A DNA stretch of 64,000 nt from Liolophura sinensis. Its lineage: Eukaryota; Mollusca; Polyplacophora; Chitonida; Chitonidae. The notes below the pieces were generated by a model, which had not been told where the DNA came from, ran no database searches, and saw only the letters and a list, made by a program, of their open reading frames with translations. The stretch spans positions 62,001 to 126,000 of the forward strand of contig NC_088301.1 in NCBI RefSeq assembly GCF_032854445.1, given 5' to 3'. This document shows, one piece after another, positions 57,875 through 64,000 of this stretch. The number at the start of each line of letters is the position of its first letter. Position 1 is the stretch's first letter. Position numbers and translations under genes: made by a program.

Positions 57875-57955
57875 TTGATTTATTTTAATTATTTTATTGG
57901 TGTTTTCACTTATGCGACGGCGGCCAGCATTATGGTGGCAGGAAACTATGTGTCC
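57875..57955 (-). mobile_element. SINE tail fragment
   Basis: Has ATTGGTGTTTTCACTTATGC, then GACGGCGGCCAGCATTATGG, matching the family core in reverse with an internal deletion. Confidence 0.7.
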
Positions 57956-58350
57956 CTTTGAAGTTTTAGGTGTAAGGTGCCCCATGCAGGTGCGAAAGTC
58001 GTTCCTATGTTTTTTTTGTGTTTGTTTGTTTTTTTTTTCCTTTTTGCGGCAGGACAACTCAGCGTGTTTAATATTACCCTCGTTTTTATACAAATTAACC
58101 TGGCGATATTGTGACAGTTTGAAGCCTAACGTTTAAGGCAGCCTATAGAGTGCACGCATAGAGCAGTTACTTAACCACGTAGTTTGTACACGTTCCCCAG
58201 GTACACGGATTTAGAGCAGGAAGTAGTAATTAAGTAGTATGCGTAGTACGAGCTCAACTACCTTGACTTATTAAGTAGCTAACGTGCTGGTACTGCATGT
58301 CACGGCTGTTTTATTTATGTGTCTCCTCGTTTTATGTTTACTTTATTTAG

Positions 58351-58434
58351 GTCCAGCCAATACTAAAAAGCCCTACTCCCATATGAAGATGCGAATGGAT
58401 CAGCGGCCTAGGCCATCGTCAAAGTCTAACTTCA
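58351..58434 (+). CDS. Candidate internal coding exon, partner of 54,181-54,334
   Basis: This 84-nt block follows a pyrimidine-rich acceptor (GTTTACTTTATTTAG) and ends at AACTTCA followed by GTAAGA. It enters and leaves in phase 1. With the base carried from the first exon it reads GPANTKKPYSHMKMRMDQRP and then RPSSKSNF, basic and without stops. The putative intron is 54,335-58,350, about 4.0 kb, and contains two minisatellites and four SINE copies. No convincing third exon was found; acceptor-like sites at about 58,658, 58,760 and 59,494 lead to stops within about 12 codons. Confidence 0.42.
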
Positions 58435-59734
58435 GTAAGAATTTGTCTTTTGATTGCTGTCAATTAGTACACTGACCATCAAAAACGAACTATACATGTT
58501 AAAATGGATCATGTCCCTAACATATTGTTTCCCTAAACACACCTTTTTCTGGAGACATTTTAGTTGTTAATTATCATTTAATGTAATAAATTGTTACATG
58601 CTGAGATCAAGGTGATACCTAAATGGTTGAATTTGACATGTAGAGTTTCGTTTGCAGGTCAGTTCCTACGTATGTATTCTGCCTGACCATTCGTGCTAAT
58701 GTGTGCCATTGAACCCAGATCTGTGGTGCTGGTTGTCATGTTTTTCATACTTTCTTTCAGATATTGTATGTTTTTCTCGTTGTTCGATACATTCCTAGTT
58801 TTGGTTGGCCCAGGAATTACCCCTGTGATTATTTGGTGGCTGGCTGATTGCGAAAATATTCAAATTTATCCAGACTGACAACCACATATTTACAGGCCTA
58901 TTTACCGGAAAACTTTGGCATGCGAAGCCTACTGTATTTCATCAACCCAAACGCGTAGAATATATTCTGTTAGCTCTCTCCATGAAAAGTTACGCCCTTA
59001 AAACCTATGCACTTAACATATTAAATGCTTTAAAAACGAAGCCTTTTTCATTTATTTAATGTAACTCAACTTTTACAATTATTTTAGTTACACATTTACA
59101 ACGTCATACATGCATGTTTTTGGGATAGGTATGAAATTTTGGTATTGCGAGGAAATTTCGATATCTCGAAATCCGCTTCTTTAATATTAAGCGGCGTCAA
59201 CTTCAATAGGGTCACGGCCTGCACGTGAAATCAAGATAAATCATACAGAGAGACATAGCACTGGACTTAGATTAGGAAATCTTTGAGTAGGTAAAATACC
59301 TCGGCAAACTTCGTAGGGCCTTATTTTTTTCTTGTCATATATTCCTTTTTCTGTGGGGAATTGTTTGATTACCACTTGTTTTTTATTCCATGTGTATAAC
59401 TTGATTAGATCGATCATCTAGTTGCACGTAAACCTGTCTCTGAAAAACGGGCCGCTAACGAAACATAAGAACTACCAGGTGGTATTTTCCCAGGACAGAG
59501 GCCCACCGTTCTCCGCTCTCCTTAACGAACTTGTTTGTCATACTGAACACTGTGCCAACTATTGTCACGCAATACATAACACACCTCAGCAACCCGAGAC
59601 GATTCCAAAGGGATTTTTGACTTAAAGCACAGTTTATAATGCTACGTGGCAGTGGTCATTGTTCCATAGTGAGCAAAGTGTCTCAGATTTGTCATTATGC
59701 ACAACTTTTACTCCCTGTAATAAAGATGATAACA
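58435..59734. other. No gene recognised; possible intron
   Basis: No supported exon. Would be the start of the second intron if the exon pair is real. Confidence 0.4.
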
Positions 59735-62700
59735 AAATATCTGTTATAAAACCGTCACAGGAAAGGTATCAATATCTGTTATAAACCGTCACAGGAGGGG
59801 TATCAATATCTGTTATAAAACCGTCACAGGAAAGGTATCAATATCTGAGGGGTATCAATATCTGTTATAAACCGTCACAGGAGGGGTATCAATATCTGTT
59901 ATAAAACCGTCACAGGAGGGGTATCAATATCTGAGGGGTATCAATATCTGTTATAAAACCGTCACAGGAGGGGTATCAATATCTGAGGGCTATCAATATC
60001 TGTTATAAAACCGTCACAGGAAAGGTATCAATATCTGAGGTGTATCAATATCTGTAATAAACCGTTACAGGAGGGGTATCAATATCTGTAATAAAACCGT
60101 CACAGGAGGGGTATCAATATCTGTTATAAAACCGTCACAGGAAAGGTATCAATATCTGTTATAAAACCGTCACAGGAAAGGTATCAATATCTGTTATAAA
60201 CCGTTACAGGAGGGTTATCAATATCTGTTATAAAACCGTCACAGGAAAGGTATCAATATCTGTTATAAACCGTTACAGGAGGGGTATCAATATCTGTTAT
60301 AAAACCGTTACAGGAGAGGTATCAATATCTGTTATAAAACCGTCACAGGAGGGGTATCAATATCTGTTATAAAACCGTCACAGGAAAGGTATCAGTATCT
60401 GAGGGCTATCAATATCTGTTATAAACCGTTACAGGAGGGGTATCAATATCTGTTATAAACCGTTACAGGAGGGGTATCAATATCTGAGGGGTATCAATAT
60501 CTGTTATAAGCCGTTACAGGAGGGGTATCAATATCTGTTATAAACCGTTACAGGAGGGGTATCAATATCTGTTATAAAACCGTCACAGGAGGGGTATCAA
60601 TATCTGTTATAAAACCGTCACAGGAAAGGTATCAATATCTGAGGGCTATCAATATCTGTTATAAACCGTCACAGGAGGGGTATCAATATCTGTTATAAAC
60701 CGTTACAGGAGGGGTATCAATATCTGTTATAAAACCGTCACAGGAGAGGTATCAATATCTGTTATAAAACCGTCACAGGAGGGGTATCAATATCTGTTAT
60801 AAAACCGTCACAGGAAAGGTATCAATATCTGAGGGCTATCAATATCTGTTATAAACCGTTACAGGAGGGGTATCAATATCTGTTATAAACCGTTACAGGA
60901 GGGGTATCAATATCTGAGGGGTATCAATATCTGTTATAAGCCGTTACAGGAGGGGTATCAATATCTGTTATAAACCGTTACAGGAGGGGTATCAATATCT
61001 GTTATAAACCGTTACAGGAGGGGTATCAATATCTGTTATAAAACCGTCACAGGAGAGGTATCAATATCTGTTATAAAACCGTCACAGGAGGGGTATCAAT
61101 ATCTGTTATAAAACCGTCACAGGAAAGGTATCAATATCTGAGGGCTATCAATATCTGTTATAAACCGTTACAGGAGGGGTATCAATATCTTTTATAACCC
61201 GTTACAGGAGGGGTATCAATATCTGAGGGGTATCAATATCTGTTATAAGCCGTTACAGGAGGGGTATCAACATCTGTTATAAAACCGTCACAGGAAAGGT
61301 ATCAATATCTGAGGGCTATCAATATCTGTTAAAAACCGTTACAGGAGGGGTATCAATATCTGTTATAAACCGTTACAGGAGGGGTATCAATATCTGAGGG
61401 GTATCAATATCTGTTATAAGCCGTTACAGGAGGGGTATCAATATCTGTTATAAAACCGTCACAGGAGGGTTATCAATATCTGTAATAAAACCGTCACAGC
61501 AGGGGTATCAATATCTGTAATAAAATCGTCACAGGAGGGGTATCAATATCTGTTATAAAACCGTCACAGGAAAGGTATCAATATCTGAGGGGTATCAATA
61601 TCTGTTATAAACCGTTACAGGAGGGGTATCAATATCTGTTATAAAACCGTCACAGGAGGGGTATCAATATCTGTAATAAAATCGTCACAGGAGGGGTATC
61701 AATATATGTTATAAAACCGTCACAGGAAAGGTATCAATATCTGAGGGGTATCAATATCTGTTATAAAACCGTCACAGGAGGGGTATCAATATCTGTTATA
61801 AACCGTTACAGGAGGGGTATCAATATCTGAGGGGTATCAATATCTGTTATAAAACCATCACAGGAGGGTTATCAATATCTGAGGGCTATCAAGATCTGTT
61901 ATAAAACCGTCACAGGAGGGGTATCAATATCTGTAATAAAACCGTCACAGGAGGGGTATCAATATCTGTAATAAAACCGTCACAGGAGGTGTATCAATAT
62001 CTGTTATAAAACCGTCACAGGAGGGGTATCAATATCTGAGGGCTATCAATATCTGTTATAAAACCGTGACAGGAGGGGTATCAATATCTGTTATAAAACC
62101 GTCACAGGAAAGGTATCAATATCTGAGGGCTATCAATATCTGTTATAAAACCGTCACAGGAGGGGTATCAATATCTGTTATAAACCGTTACAGGAGGGGT
62201 ATCAATATCTGTTATAAAACCATCACAGGAGGGTTATCAATATCTGAGGGGTATCAATATCTGTTATAAAACCGTCACAGGAGGGGTATCAATATCTGAG
62301 GGCTATCAATATCTGTTATAAAACCGTCACAGGAGGGTTATCAATATCTGTTACAAAACCGTCACAGGAGGGTTATCAATATCTGAGGGGTATCAATATC
62401 TGTTATAAAATCGTCACAGGAGGGGTATCAATATCTGAGGGCTATCAATATCTGTTATAAAACCGTCACAGGAGGGTTATCAATATCTGAGGGGTATTAA
62501 TATCTGTTATAAAACCGTCACAGGAGGTGTATCAATATCTGTTATAAAACCATCACAGGAGGGTTATCAATATCTGAGGGTTATCAATATCTGTTATAAA
62601 ATCGTCACAGGAGGGGTATCAATATCTGAGGGCTATCAATATCTGTTATAAAACCGTCACAGGAGGGGTATCAATATCTGTTATAAAACCGTCACAGGAG

Positions 62701-63110
62701 GGTTATCAATATCTGTTACAAAACCGTCACAGGAGGGTTATCAATATCTGAGGGGTATCAATATCTGTTATAAAATCGTCACAGGAGGGGTATCAATATC
62801 TGAGGGCTATCAATATCTGTTATAAAACCGTCACAGGAGGGTTATCAATATCTGAGGGGTATTAATATCTGTTATAAAACCGTCACAGGAGGTGTATCAA
62901 TATCTGTTATAAAACCATCACAGGAGGGTTATCAATATCTGAGGGTTATCAATATCTGTTATAAAATCGTCACAGGAGGGGTATCAATATCTGAGGGCTA
63001 TCAATATCTGTTATAAAACCGTCACAGGAGGGGTATCAATATCTGTTATAAAACCGTCACAGGAGGGGTATCTATATCTGTTATAAAACCGTCATAGGAC
63101 GTATATCAAG
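59735..63110. repeat. 35-bp minisatellite with 17-bp partial units, 3.4 kb
   Basis: The full unit is GGGGTATCAATATCTG, TTATAAAACCGTCACAGGA, with regular substitutions (AAAGG, TTATC, AACCGTTAC). Partial 17-bp units (GAGGGCTATCAATATCT) are inserted at intervals and create a higher-order pattern. Roughly 90 or more copies are present. Long duplicated blocks occur, such as 62,330-62,690 against 62,694-63,050 (offset 364 bp). There is no coding content. Confidence 0.96.
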
Positions 63111-64000
63111 GATAAATTATTACTTAATACATTCCTGATTAGTGACGTAGTACCCGTGACATCCACCTAAATAGCCTCCACGAAATTTAGAACAGTTCGA
63201 GAGTGTGGAATTCGCTAGTCGTCTATTAACGCTATACATGGCTGGCTTGAAAGGACAAGCTACTGAAACAATCGATTAACACTTAGCGCTGTAATTACTC
63301 GCTAATCAACCGTATAACCGTGAAATTATGGGAAAATTGTTCTGCATTTTACCACTTTCTTTACACATTTAAGAAACTGGTACGCGTCTGTGTTGCGATA
63401 GTTAAGTACTTGTGTGGAAATTTCACAGAAATGATGAAATTCTGACGTAACAAAGAAAGGAATATGAGCTACTGCGACGCTAGTATTCCTCACATCCTCA
63501 GACTAGTCATTTGCACGATTTTCATTCTAATGTTGTCATTTCACCAGTTTTTCTGGCCGTATCAATAGCTCCACAATGAAGTTATGCCAACTTAAATTGA
63601 ACACAGAGCAAGTCATGCAGTATGGACTATGTCGGCATTAGTGTTGGTACAGTTTGGATGTGCTGTTGTTTCTTACTTTACAGTAAAACTGATTAAGGTA
63701 TACGAATTCTTAGTTTCATTCCAATGCACATCTGCCAGAGCAAACCCCATAAGAATTTTGTCGCGGTGCCATTGGTCAAGCGGATTGCAGAGTATTAGTA
63801 CACAACTTCTTTGAGTCTCTAGCCTGGGAGTCTCCGTGGCTGCCTTATTCAAGCCGTCTGCGTCGGTATTGGCTCCAAGCCATCGCCTCTCTCTGTGTTA
63901 ATGCTGGCACCGTCCAGATATGTAGTAAACCATACACATTTTAAGTTGCATAATATACGGCAGGGGAAGAGTTTATGTGATTGTCACAGTTGTAAAGTCA
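63111..64000. other. No gene recognised
   Basis: Unique-looking sequence; a short open frame at 63,629-63,814 has no recognised motif. Confidence 0.45.

Noticed and set aside
59735-63110. CRISPR-like array of regularly spaced repeats
   Set aside because: There are no unique spacers between repeats; it is a continuous minisatellite in a eukaryotic context.
63830-63910. Degenerate tRNA-like SINE head (GTCTCCGTGGCTG)
   Set aside because: Match too short and no body or tail follows.

Overview
The window is nuclear DNA from a metazoan, most likely a marine mollusc (inference). It carries eukaryotic initiator tRNA genes with internal Pol III promoters and T-run terminators, LINEs, a Tc1-type DNA transposon and long minisatellites. 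It also has several copies of a tRNA-headed SINE family and a LINE 3' tail that I associate with molluscan genomes. No prokaryotic or viral gene was recognised.

Positions 1-40,496 are one head-to-tail tandem array. It holds 31 complete units (numbered U1-U31, mostly 1,303 bp) and a truncated 32nd, and it runs off the left edge. Each unit carries an initiator tRNA-Met (CAT) gene on the minus strand and a tRNA-Gly (TCC) gene on the plus strand. The two are divergent, about 166 bp apart. Most copies look functional; a minority have broken stems, a lost B-box C56, a changed anticodon or no nearby terminator. The spacer holds a second, decayed copy of the 3' half of the initiator tRNA with its flank, and on the minus strand an open 356-nt block between splice-like signals. 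Shared variants show higher-order duplications and repeated homogenisation.

Positions 40,494-47,030 are a nest of transposable elements at the array edge. A minus-strand Tx1/L1-type LINE (poly(A) at 40,494-40,508) cuts off the last unit and is itself interrupted by a 1.5-kb Tc1-like transposon. Next come a plus-strand RNase H-bearing LINE 3' end, a minus-strand LINE ORF1 relic, and a second decayed copy of the first LINE. That second copy's 3' end abuts a short diverged relic of the same part of the array unit, which suggests target preference or duplication of the array edge.

Positions 47,031-64,000 are gene-poor and rich in minisatellites with periods of 24, 37, 42, 54 and 35/17 bp, the last forming a 3.4-kb block. 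SINE copies and fragments lie between them. The only protein-gene candidate is a pair of phase-compatible exons at 54,181-54,334 and 58,351-58,434 (plus strand) of an unrecognised protein. If real, the 54-bp and 35-bp minisatellites lie in its introns.

The genes act together only in the array, where divergent Pol III genes would supply initiator and glycine tRNAs in bulk. The other elements are parasitic or structural DNA.
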